Shown here piece by piece: positions 1 to 6,416 of a DNA stretch of 9,988 nucleotides. Origin of the DNA: Candidatus Neomicrothrix sp. UBA4542 (GTDB lineage: Bacteria > Actinomycetota > Acidimicrobiia > Acidimicrobiales > Poriferisodalaceae); NCBI GenBank assembly GCA_002388005.1, contig DGLO01000044.1, positions 1 through 9,988 on the forward strand, in the 5' to 3' direction. The notes under the pieces are model-generated. The model made no database searches and was not told where the DNA came from. It saw only the letters and a list, made by a program, of their open reading frames with translations. Each line of letters opens with the position of its first letter. The stretch's first letter is position 1. A program made the translations under genes and the position numbers.

Positions 1-319
1 TTGATTCTGGCGTCGCCTTCGTCTGGGCGTGCTATGGCCTTACTCGCTTAACCAAGGACGTTCTCCTCGTCCGTTTGATGGCACCTCTCGTCAACAAACG
101 AAAGGCGGACACACTTTGGTGCCCGCCTCACATAACGAACTGTCAGCAATTTAGGTCGCTGAGCAGACCGACAGTGACCGAAACGCACCTTCCGGTGGAA
201 CGGTGGGGGCGGACCCCGCTTGTATCTATTGTTGAGGGCGTAGGGTAGCAGGGTAAGAGCGCTATTTGCACAGCCAACAGCGCTTTGGGGTAGAACTATC
301 AACCTGTAAGAGAGGTACC
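1..319. other. Non-coding stretch with serial inverted repeats upstream of the DUF1844 gene
   Basis: No recognisable gene lies here. Frame 3 on the plus strand stays open from the left edge to a TAG near 242, but its translation resembles no family I know. A minus-strand frame running across 48-497 overlaps the DUF1844 gene and reads as arginine- and serine-rich shadow sequence. Instead there are several short inverted repeats: 103-112 with 119-128 (six pairs, one mismatch, three pairs); ACTGTC 139-144 with GACAGT 170-175, enclosing GGTC 154-157 with GACC 166-169; TTCC 190-193 with GGAA 197-200; GGGG 206-209 with CCCC 214-217 around CGGA; and AGCGCT at 258-263 and 279-284. None is followed by a plus-strand U-run. 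The stretch could be a structured 5' leader, a small RNA, or simply promoter and spacer DNA. I found no tRNA, tmRNA or RNase P signature. Confidence 0.4.
308..315 (+). promoter_or_regulatory. Ribosome binding site that fixes the GTG start of the DUF1844 gene
   Basis: The purine run AAGAGAGG ends four bases before the GTG at 320. An ATG at 266 lies in the same frame, but it falls inside the AGCGCT inverted repeat and has no such site. The protein read from 320 begins with SSFWTPSGEH, a beginning I associate with actinobacterial DUF1844 proteins. Confidence 0.55.
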
Positions 320-730
320 GTGAGCAGCTTCTGGACTCCGTCAGGAGAGCACGAAGTTCCAACAGATTCAGATGAGATGCCGACGACGAATCTGAGTAAC
401 GAACCCGGCGGCGAGTCGGAAATCGATCCTGAGACAACTGCTGCAATGGAACAACAGCTGCGAGAAGCCCAAGAACAGCTACTTTCGGTACCGGCAAGTC
501 AAATAGTGGCGAACCATATCATCGGCCTCTTCGAGTTAGCTGCACTTCACCTTCGGGTAGATCCACCCGACCTTGAGGAGGCTCGTCTACCCATTGACGC
601 TATGGGGGTGTTGGTGGAACAGCTCGGCGATCAACTTCCTGAGCACCAGACCTTGACTGCTGCTCTGCATCAGATCAGGCTGGCCTACGTTGAAGTTCAG
701 AATCAAACGCAGGGAAATCTCGACGAGTAA
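320..730 (+). CDS. DUF1844 domain-containing protein
   Basis: A 136-residue protein starting at GTG 320 behind a good ribosome binding site. The first 55 residues are polar and acidic and look disordered. From about residue 57 to 126 comes a compact helical domain with VPASQIV, then an alanine-, leucine- and histidine-rich helix, then PDLEEARLPIDAMGVLVEQL and a closing helix ending in RLAYVEV. This pattern (VPA, then D..EAR..IDA, then a final helix) is that of DUF1844, a small cytoplasmic family of unknown function. In many actinobacteria the gene sits next to infC-rpmI-rplT. Here it stands alone, facing hisG with 13 bases between the stops. No signal peptide or membrane segment is visible. 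I am fairly sure of the family; the function is unknown. Confidence 0.75.
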   Translation: MSSFWTPSGEHEVPTDSDEMPTTNLSNEPGGESEIDPETTAAMEQQLREAQEQLLSVPASQIVANHIIGLFELAALHLRVDPPDLEEARLPIDAMGVLVEQLGDQLPEHQTLTAALHQIRLAYVEVQNQTQGNLDE

Positions 731-743
731 CTGCGCGTGAAAT

Positions 744-1619
744 CTAGGGCACAATCTTCGAGATCGGGAGTTCGATCACGTCCGTCGCTCCCAGGTCGAG
801 TAGCTGGGGAATGAGGATGTTGATGTCGCCTTTGTTGACGACAGTCTCAACGGCGAAACCTCCACCTCCCCAAAGCTCGTTGACGGTGGGCGCCTTCATT
901 GAAGGTAGGACGCTGATCACCTGATCTAAATCCGTGGTTCCGACGTTTAACTTCATGAGAACTCGGCCACGGGCGTCTAAGACCCCATCAAGAAGTGTCT
1001 TGATTTGCTCCATCGCTTTACGTTTTTCGGCATCAGCGTAGGCCTCGCCGTTGGCGAAGATCTCGGTATAACTGGTCAAGATTTCGTCGATGATCTTGAG
1101 CCCGGCTGCTTTGAGCGCGCTGCCGGTTTCAGTGAGATCAACAACCGCGTCGACTATGTCGGGGGCTTTAGCTTCAGTTGCTCCGTAGCTAAGTCGGACA
1201 TCGGCTTCGATACCGGCTGCCGAAAAGTGGTGATTTGTTAACTCGGGGTACTCACTAGATACTCGAACACCTTGTGGTAAATCGGAGATCGATTCATAGG
1301 CGCTGTCAGCCGGGACCGCCAGCACAATCTTGACCGGTTTAGCCGTTGCTTTGGAGTACTTCAGTTGACCCAACGAAACTACGTCGCTTCTCGTTTCTTC
1401 TATCCAGTCTCTCCCGGCTATACCTACGTCAAAAAGGCCATCGGCGACGTAGCCGGGGATCTCTTGGGGGCGAAGTATTCTCACCTCGTCGATTCGGGGG
1501 TCATCGATAGTCGCTCGGTAATCGACTTCACTACTCCGACGAACCGTGAGATCGGCTTCGTCGAAAAGCTTCATTGTCGCCGATTCGAGAGAACCCTTGG
1601 GGAGCACGATTTTCAGCAT
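744..1619 (-). CDS. hisG: ATP phosphoribosyltransferase, long form (HisG)
   Basis: Catalyses the first step of histidine synthesis, joining ATP and PRPP to give phosphoribosyl-ATP in the cytoplasm. The 291 residues fit the long, self-regulated form. The catalytic part covers about residues 1-205, with LKIVLPKGSL at the N terminus, GLFDVGIAGRDWIEE at 61-75 and the PRPP-binding loop DLTETGSALK at 161-170, preceded by SYGATEAK. Residues from about 208 to 288 form the C-terminal ACT-like domain that binds histidine for feedback inhibition, with the family's NELWGGGG stretch near 247-254. Short-form HisG lacks this domain and needs HisZ, so no HisZ should be needed here. ATG 1619 is the only usable start; no ATG, GTG or TTG lies upstream in frame back to ribBA. 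It is downstream of ribBA on the same strand, but the 101-base gap leaves co-transcription open. The usual partner hisE is not beside it. Confidence 0.95.
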   Translation of the reverse strand: MLKIVLPKGSLESATMKLFDEADLTVRRSSEVDYRATIDDPRIDEVRILRPQEIPGYVADGLFDVGIAGRDWIEETRSDVVSLGQLKYSKATAKPVKIVLAVPADSAYESISDLPQGVRVSSEYPELTNHHFSAAGIEADVRLSYGATEAKAPDIVDAVVDLTETGSALKAAGLKIIDEILTSYTEIFANGEAYADAEKRKAMEQIKTLLDGVLDARGRVLMKLNVGTTDLDQVISVLPSMKAPTVNELWGGGGFAVETVVNKGDINILIPQLLDLGATDVIELPISKIVP

Positions 1620-1720
1620 GTTGTTGACCGTACCGTTCCGGGCAGTCGGACTCCTAGTTGATTTACGGTGCGACGCTCGTCCGAAGAAGTAACGGAGTTC
1701 ACAACTGACGCCAAGTCCTG

Positions 1721-2986
1721 TTAATCAGCGACAGCATCGTCGAGACCGTCGATCAGATGCCCCAGTCGCATTTGCTTTGTTCGAAGATACGCCAAGTTTT
1801 CGGGATTGGCCTCGGTAGTCGTCGGTACACGTTCAACTATTTCGAGTCCATAACCGCCAAGTCCGCCGATCTTGTCGGGATTGTTAGTCATGAGTCGCAT
1901 TTTGGTGACCCCAAGCTCGACGAGAATTTGTGCGCCGATTCCGTATTCGCGACTGTCGACGGGTAATCCGAGTTCGAGGTTGGCATCGACGGTGTCATGC
2001 CCGTCGTCTTGTAGCGAATATGCGGCGATCTTGTGTCCGATTCCGATACCTCTGCCTTCATGGCCCCGCAGATAGACAAGGACGCCGGCTTCCTCTCGGG
2101 CTATCGCTTCAAGAGCGGTATGTAGCTGACCGCCACAGTCGCATCGCATTGAGGAAAGGATGTCTCCTGTCAAGCATTCACTATGGACTCGGACCAATAC
2201 GGGCTCTGATCCCATGATCTGTCCGCGGACCAAAGCAAGGTGTTCTGTCCCGTCAAAGTCTCGGAAGACGTGTCCGGTAAAGGTTCCGTAAGTCGTTGGG
2301 ATACGCGCCTCAGCGACGGGATCAACTAGTCGCTCATTTGCGCGTCGGTATCGGATCAGATCAGCGATAGATATCAAAAGCAGATCATGTTCTTCACAAA
2401 ATTCTGTGAGTTGCGGTAGCCGGGCCATCGTGCCGTCGTCATTGACGACTTCGGCAAGAACACCCGCTGGTTCGCAACCGGCCAGGCGGGAAAGGTCGAC
2501 CGCCGCTTCGGTGTGTCCGGCTCGCTTGAGTACCCCACCAGGGCGGTAGCGGAGCGGTAGCACGTGGCCAGGTCGGACAAAATCATGCGTTTCGCTGTGG
2601 GGCGACGCTAGTAAATTCACGGTGCGCGACCGGTCCTCGGCGGAAATTCCAGTAGTGGTCCCCTCGGCGGCGTCCACGGTAATTGTGTAGGCGGTGCGCA
2701 TTGCCTCAGTGTTGATCGTGACCATTAACGGCAACGCGAGATCGTCTAAACGCTCCCCTGTCATTGGCGCACATATGACTCCAGAGGTGTAACGGACGAA
2801 GAACGCTATCGCTTCTGGTGTCGCATGTTCGGCCGCCATGATGAGGTCGCCTTCATTTTCGCGATCCTCGTCGTCAACAACCACCACGATTTCACCGCGC
2901 CCGATCGCGGTGATCGCGTCTTCTACCGCAGCAAGCGGTGAGTCGGTGTCACCTGACAAGCAGTTCCTCGACTTCGATTTACTCAT
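1721..2986 (-). CDS. ribBA: Bifunctional 3,4-dihydroxy-2-butanone 4-phosphate synthase / GTP cyclohydrolase II
   Basis: Supplies both precursors of riboflavin: the four-carbon unit from ribulose 5-phosphate and the pyrimidine from GTP. The protein is 421 residues, normal for the fusion. The RibB half covers about residues 18-215 and has the acidic metal loop DDEDRENEGD at 38-47, GISAEDRSRT at 113-122, RPGHVLPLR at 138-146 and GHTEAAVDL at 157-165. The RibA half follows from about 225, with zinc-binding cysteines in SECLTGD and RCDCGG (C271, C282, C284), the loop RGHEGRGIG at 307-315, SREYGIGAQIL at 345-355 and the TNNPDKI motif at 367-373. Every motif expected for both activities is present. 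The ATG lies 27 bases after the ribE stop, with only a weak GGAACG-type binding site, so translation may depend on coupling within the operon. Confidence 0.96.
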   Translation of the reverse strand: MSKSKSRNCLSGDTDSPLAAVEDAITAIGRGEIVVVVDDEDRENEGDLIMAAEHATPEAIAFFVRYTSGVICAPMTGERLDDLALPLMVTINTEAMRTAYTITVDAAEGTTTGISAEDRSRTVNLLASPHSETHDFVRPGHVLPLRYRPGGVLKRAGHTEAAVDLSRLAGCEPAGVLAEVVNDDGTMARLPQLTEFCEEHDLLLISIADLIRYRRANERLVDPVAEARIPTTYGTFTGHVFRDFDGTEHLALVRGQIMGSEPVLVRVHSECLTGDILSSMRCDCGGQLHTALEAIAREEAGVLVYLRGHEGRGIGIGHKIAAYSLQDDGHDTVDANLELGLPVDSREYGIGAQILVELGVTKMRLMTNNPDKIGGLGGYGLEIVERVPTTTEANPENLAYLRTKQMRLGHLIDGLDDAVAD

Positions 2987-3013
2987 CGTTCCGAATCGTC
3001 CCAGAGACAGTCA

Positions 3014-3589
3014 CTAGTTATCTCCATTATGGGGGGTCAGAAGTCGCTCCACATACTTGGCAATCATGTCGACTTCTATATTTACGCTATCGCCGACTGA
3101 GTATGTTCCGAGAGTTGTGACCGCAAGCGTGTGAGGAATGAGGGCCGCCGAGAACGAATTTTCGTGCACATCGAAGCAGGTCAGGCTAACTCCGTCGACT
3201 GCAACAGAACCCTTTTCGACTAGATATCGGTCTAGGCCTTTGGGTGTTTGGATCCGCAAGTCCGGTCCGGAGGTGATCACAGTTCCAACGCCGTCTACAT
3301 GACCTTGGACCATGTGACCCCCCAGACGGTCCGAATACCTCACTGCTCGTTCGAAGTTGACTGGGTCTCCGACGGACAATTGGCTGAGCGAGGTTCGGTG
3401 GACGGTTTCGTCGGAAACGTCAGCTTCCCACCAGTCCTCTCCCAATGCGACCACCGTTAAGCAGCATCCATTGACTGCTATCGAGTCGTCGACCGCGGTC
3501 CCTTCCAAGATTCGATTTGCGAGAAAACGAAATCGTTCACTGTCGTTGCTTACGAAAGAGCCGACCTCTTCGATCAATCCCGTAAACAT
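3014..3589 (-). CDS. ribE: Riboflavin synthase alpha subunit
   Basis: Performs the last step of riboflavin synthesis, dismutating two 6,7-dimethyl-8-ribityllumazine molecules to riboflavin and a pyrimidine that is recycled. The 191 residues carry the two lumazine-binding barrels of the family: the first starts with MFTGLIEEVG and includes VNGCCLTVV at 39-47; the second starts with GGHMVQGHVDGVG at 90-102 and includes the paralogous VDGVSLT at 131-137, ending near VEVDMIAKYVERL-like sequence at 172-183. Length is slightly short of the usual 200-215, with the C terminus ending soon after the last helix. The ATG at 3589 overlaps the ribD stop in TGATG and has a strong GGAGG site. The gene is called ribC in some Gram-positive nomenclatures. 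Confidence 0.95.
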   Translation of the reverse strand: MFTGLIEEVGSFVSNDSERFRFLANRILEGTAVDDSIAVNGCCLTVVALGEDWWEADVSDETVHRTSLSQLSVGDPVNFERAVRYSDRLGGHMVQGHVDGVGTVITSGPDLRIQTPKGLDRYLVEKGSVAVDGVSLTCFDVHENSFSAALIPHTLAVTTLGTYSVGDSVNIEVDMIAKYVERLLTPHNGDN

Positions 3590-4593
3590 CAGTTGCCTCC
3601 CATAGGTCGGACTTCTATTCGAAGATCAACTCCGACTCTGCGAATATCGCGAAGCTCTCCGCGCCATAGATCCGACATTGTCGCAGAACCCGCGTTAGCG
3701 AACACTGGTCGGCCGTCGTCGCCCCCCATGAATGCGGGGGCGAAGTACATGACGTATTCGTTGACTAAGCCCTTACGGTGGAACTCGGCTGCCACGCTGG
3801 CTCCACCTTCGACCAATAGGTCAACCACACCTGCTTCTCCCATTTGGTCAAGCATCGCTTCCAGTTCTCCTTGCATTTGCCAGCAAGGATGAATTGCCGC
3901 ATCATCTGCGGCTCGACCTAGGACAATGCGTTGGGGATCGCTTCCGGGAACGTCTCGCACAGTAAGTAGTGGGTCATCCACCCTCACTGTCCCGGCCCCT
4001 ACCAAGACCGAATCACAGCGGGCTCTGAGGAGTTGACCGTCATGTCTGGCCTCTTCGCTTGTTATCCATTGGGATGAACTATCGGGTGCGGCGGTTCGGC
4101 CATCGAGGGTGAGCGCCATCTTCAACACCACCCAGGGCCTGCCTGTAGTTCGATGATGCAAGTAGGGCTCAAGTTGATCTGTAACTGCCTGCCTCTGCGC
4201 TCCCTCAATAACTTCGATTCCCGAATCCCGTAAGGCGCTTATACCGGCTCCGGTGACTCGAGGATCTGGGTCGGTAAGACCTACGACGACGCGAACTATT
4301 CCGGCGTCGATTATGTAATCCACGCATGGATCTGTCCTACCGGTATGGCAACAGGGTTCGAGTGTCGTGACCAGTGTTGCTCCTTGAGCAGCTTTGCCGG
4401 CTGCGTCAAGGGCGACCCGTTCCGCGTGTAAGCCGCCCGCCGGTTGGGTCGCGCCGTCGAATAGTTCTCCGGTCCCGCTGAGAAGCACCGCACCCACCCA
4501 AGGGTTGGGAGCAGTGGTGCCTCTGACGGTGGCCGCACTCGCTATCGCCCGGTCCATTAAGGCTGCGTCAGTGGGATGTTCCGAGATATTCAC
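3589..4593 (-). CDS. ribD: Bifunctional riboflavin deaminase-reductase (RibD)
   Basis: Deaminates the GTP cyclohydrolase II product and then reduces its ribosyl chain with NADPH. I prefer GTG 4593 (334 residues), two bases after the moaB stop. An ATG at 4665 in the same frame would overlap moaB by 70 bases and add a cysteine- and arginine-rich tail unlike the family; ATG 4557 is a shorter option. Numbering from 4593: deaminase domain about 10-145, with TAPNPWVGAV, the zinc ligand and proton shuttle in HAE (H56, E58), and EPCCHTGRTDPC (zinc ligands C81 and C90). The reductase domain is about 153-329, with LKMALTLDGR, GAGTVRVDDP at 199-208 and LVEGGAS at 260-266. The reductase half is short: between RIVLGRA and LVEGG there is less sequence than in the usual 360-residue enzymes, where another strand and loop lie. 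Motifs are intact, so it should be active. Confidence 0.92.
   Translation of the reverse strand: MNISEHPTDAALMDRAIASAATVRGTTAPNPWVGAVLLSGTGELFDGATQPAGGLHAERVALDAAGKAAQGATLVTTLEPCCHTGRTDPCVDYIIDAGIVRVVVGLTDPDPRVTGAGISALRDSGIEVIEGAQRQAVTDQLEPYLHHRTTGRPWVVLKMALTLDGRTAAPDSSSQWITSEEARHDGQLLRARCDSVLVGAGTVRVDDPLLTVRDVPGSDPQRIVLGRAADDAAIHPCWQMQGELEAMLDQMGEAGVVDLLVEGGASVAAEFHRKGLVNEYVMYFAPAFMGGDDGRPVFANAGSATMSDLWRGELRDIRRVGVDLRIEVRPMGGN
3596..3600 (-). promoter_or_regulatory. Strong ribosome binding site for ribE inside the end of ribD
   Basis: On the minus strand the GGAGG sits six bases before the ribE ATG and is read within the final ribD codons (Met-Gly-Gly-Asn-stop). Together with the one-base stop/start overlap it indicates reinitiation at ribE after ribD translation. 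It is the best ribosome binding site in the operon. Confidence 0.7.
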
Positions 4594-4595
4594 TT

Positions 4596-5126
4596 CTAGT
4601 GCAACCGTTCGCCGTGAAGTAGTCGCAAAGCATGAGGTATCACATCTGCCACAGCTTCGAAGCACTCAACGCAACCCGCCGTAGAGCCCGGAGTGTTGAG
4701 AATGATGCATCGGCCAACGATCCCGGCAACCCCTCGAGATAGGCGGCCAAGGGGATTGGTTAACCTCATTGCTTCAGCAATGCCTGGGGCTTCTCTTTCG
4801 AGCACTTGGAGCGTCCCCTCGGGCGTGAGGTCACGTTCGGTAAATCCCGTGCCGCCTGTAGTGATGACAACGCCCGCGAAGTCCTTCGCCATGGCAACCA
4901 GACATTCCGAAACATTTTCTATTCCGTCAGCAACAGCGCGCCGTTCGACTACTTCAAATCCATGAGCAACGAGACTCGACACCAGGGCTTCACCACTTTT
5001 GTCGTCGCGAGTTCCGCTCATCACCCCATCGGACACTGTTAGCACCTTGGCCGGCAGGACAGTGGCTGACACAGGTACTTCTTCTGAGTCGCGTGAAGAA
5101 ATGTGAGGATTTTCGCGATGACTCAT
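4596..5126 (-). CDS. moaB: Molybdopterin adenylyltransferase, MoaB/Mog family
   Basis: A MoaB/Mog-type protein, which adenylylates molybdopterin before molybdenum insertion into the cofactor. Read from ATG 5126 it has 176 residues: an unconserved polar leader of about 25 residues, then LTVSDGVMSGTRDD, the molybdopterin-binding signature TTGGTGFTERDLTPE at 89-103 with the family's conserved aspartate at 99, and NTPGSTAGCVECF at 144-156, equivalent to the PGS loop of Mog. A GTG at 5072, with a weak AGAAG-type site ahead of it, would remove the leader (158 residues) and is a serious alternative, since ATG 5126 has no ribosome binding site. It is the first gene of the riboflavin run, with only two bases between its TAG and the ribD GTG. 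MoaB and Mog cannot be separated by sequence alone. The MPT-binding domain family also includes CinA- and MoeA-type proteins, but the short single-domain length argues against those. Confidence 0.85.
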   Translation of the reverse strand: MSHRENPHISSRDSEEVPVSATVLPAKVLTVSDGVMSGTRDDKSGEALVSSLVAHGFEVVERRAVADGIENVSECLVAMAKDFAGVVITTGGTGFTERDLTPEGTLQVLEREAPGIAEAMRLTNPLGRLSRGVAGIVGRCIILNTPGSTAGCVECFEAVADVIPHALRLLHGERLH

Positions 5127-5189
5127 ATCGGGAGGCTATCGCCCGTATTTCTCGAGCATCTCTTCGGATTGAGCAGCTACCGTCGTAAC
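5127..5189. promoter_or_regulatory. Divergent intergenic segment between moaB and the amidohydrolase gene
   Basis: This 63-base gap (117 bases if moaB starts at 5072) separates the leftward riboflavin run from the rightward hydrolase run, so it must carry promoters in both directions or sit just beside them. I could not find a convincing -35/-10 pair on either strand. No FMN riboswitch (RFN element) pattern is visible ahead of moaB. The assignment rests on gene orientation alone. Confidence 0.4.
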
Positions 5190-6347
5190 ATGCCCTACGC
5201 ACGAGACCGCGCCTACCTGGATGCAGATAGCCACCTCATGGAATTGCCGGATTTCCTCACTGCCCATGCGGATCCCAAGGTGCGCGACCGCATCCCGAAA
5301 ATCAACTTCGATGCCGGGGGAAGGAGTAGTGATTCGTGGCAGGAAGCCGCTAGAACGGGTGCTCATACGCCAGATGAAGTCGCTGAACTTGTCGCTCTTG
5401 GCGATGATCTCATCGCTGGACCGAAAGGGTATTTCGCTCTTGGCGCGTTTAATAAACACGAACGTCGCCTGGCTCTTGACCTGTTGGGGTTTGAGCAGCA
5501 ATTCGTTTTTTCGACCTTCAGCGGACCCATCGCCTTCGACCCAACCGCCGATCTCGAAGTTCGTTATGGCGCGGCTCGCGCCCACAATCGTGCAATGGCT
5601 GAATTCTGTTCCGATGACGCCCGTCTGATCGGAGTTGCTCTTCTCCCGATAGACGAGCCTGAAACCGCTTTGGAAGAACTCGAATTTGCTATGTCGCTCG
5701 GCTTAGAAGCAGCGTGGATTCCTCACCGCCCAGCAGGAGGAGGTTCACCGGGACACGAGGCCCTCGAGCCGGTCTGGTCCCGCATGGCCGAGGCCGGGAT
5801 CCCGTTTCTTCTTCACGTCGGAGGTAATCCTCTCCAAATCAAGCCCGATTGGATGAACACCGGTCGGCCGGTACCGACAGACTGGATAGGCGGCGGAGAA
5901 AACGTGCGAGGCAAAGACATGATCGCTCTCCACCACGCAGCAGAAACCTTCGTTGGTGCATTGGTCTTGGATGGGGTTCTTCAACGCCATCCAAATCTGC
6001 GGGGCGCTGCGGTAGAACTTGGCGCTGGGTGGGTGCCTTCGCTTCTTCGTCGATTAGACCTAATAGCTCAGATTTGGAAGCGATCAGAACCTGATCTGGA
6101 GGCACTGAAAACCCCTCCGTCGGAATTGATTTCACGCCAGATGGCCTTTACGCCCTACCCGTTTGAAGACGTGGGGGCGATGATCCGAGAGTCAAACCCT
6201 GACCTTTATCTTTTTTCTTCCGACTACCCCCATATCGAAGGCGGTAGAAACCCTCTCGGACGGTTCGAAGCTTCTCTGGAGGGAATGTCAGAAGAGGTAC
6301 TCGATAAGTTTTATGCCGACAATATGGCGCGTCTTCTTCGCCCCTAA
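5190..6347 (+). CDS. Metal-dependent hydrolase, amidohydrolase-2 family
   Basis: A 385-residue cytoplasmic enzyme of the amidohydrolase-2 group (TIM barrel, ACMSD-like decarboxylases and hydrolases). I chose ATG 5190 because the protein then begins MPYARDRAYLDADSH, directly before the first barrel strand. The longer frame from 5103 or 5118 would run into moaB and add 24-29 unconserved residues. Likely metal ligands are D13 and H15 in DADSH, H209 in FLLHVGGNP, H248 or H249 in LHHAAETF and D345 in FSSDYPHIEGGRNP; E276 in VELGAGWVP is also characteristic. The first motif is Asp-x-His rather than the classical His-x-His, as in several decarboxylase-like members. Family members act on diverse aromatic, carboxylated or cyclic compounds, so the substrate cannot be read from the sequence. 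It may lead the plus-strand operon. No ribosome binding site is obvious. Confidence 0.85.
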   Translation: MPYARDRAYLDADSHLMELPDFLTAHADPKVRDRIPKINFDAGGRSSDSWQEAARTGAHTPDEVAELVALGDDLIAGPKGYFALGAFNKHERRLALDLLGFEQQFVFSTFSGPIAFDPTADLEVRYGAARAHNRAMAEFCSDDARLIGVALLPIDEPETALEELEFAMSLGLEAAWIPHRPAGGGSPGHEALEPVWSRMAEAGIPFLLHVGGNPLQIKPDWMNTGRPVPTDWIGGGENVRGKDMIALHHAAETFVGALVLDGVLQRHPNLRGAAVELGAGWVPSLLRRLDLIAQIWKRSEPDLEALKTPPSELISRQMAFTPYPFEDVGAMIRESNPDLYLFSSDYPHIEGGRNPLGRFEASLEGMSEEVLDKFYADNMARLLRP

Positions 6348-6404
6348 TGCAAGTCACATTCTCCTAAGATTCAACGAACGGGCTGAACGAACCCGTCAAA
6401 AAAT

Positions 6405-6410
6405 AAGAGG
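6405..6410 (+). promoter_or_regulatory. Ribosome binding site of the CopD-like membrane protein gene
   Basis: AAGAGG lies six bases before ATG 6417 and supports that start. Upstream, ACGGG 6378-6382 and CCCGT 6392-6396 could form a five-pair hairpin, but no U-run follows it on either strand. Confidence 0.6.
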
Positions 6411-6416
6411 TTCATA

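Noticed and set aside
103..128. A rho-independent terminator
   Set aside because: The stem has a mismatch and no T-run on the plus strand. On the minus strand TTTCGTTTG follows, but no minus-strand gene to its right needs ending there.
3..242. An 80-codon open frame on the plus strand from the left edge
   Set aside because: The translation is unlike any family I know and the stretch is better described by inverted repeats. It could be the tail of a gene that begins outside the window, but nothing supports that positively.
241..306. A tRNA-like stretch (GGGTAAGAGCGC resembling a D-arm)
   Set aside because: There is no acceptor stem, no TTCGA-type T-loop and no matching anticodon stem.
48..497. 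A 149-codon minus-strand open frame overlapping the leader and the DUF1844 gene
   Set aside because: It is arginine- and serine-rich, resembles no family, and lies opposite a recognisable protein with a good ribosome binding site.
1005..1661. Open frames on the strand opposite hisG
   Set aside because: They mirror the conserved hisG coding sequence and have no ribosome binding sites or family resemblance.
5127..5189. An FMN riboswitch expected ahead of riboflavin genes
   Set aside because: The gap upstream of moaB is too short for the RFN element and shows none of its conserved blocks; ribD has no leader of its own.
6378..6396. A terminator after the amidohydrolase gene
   Set aside because: The stem has only five pairs and is followed by A-rich rather than T-rich sequence.
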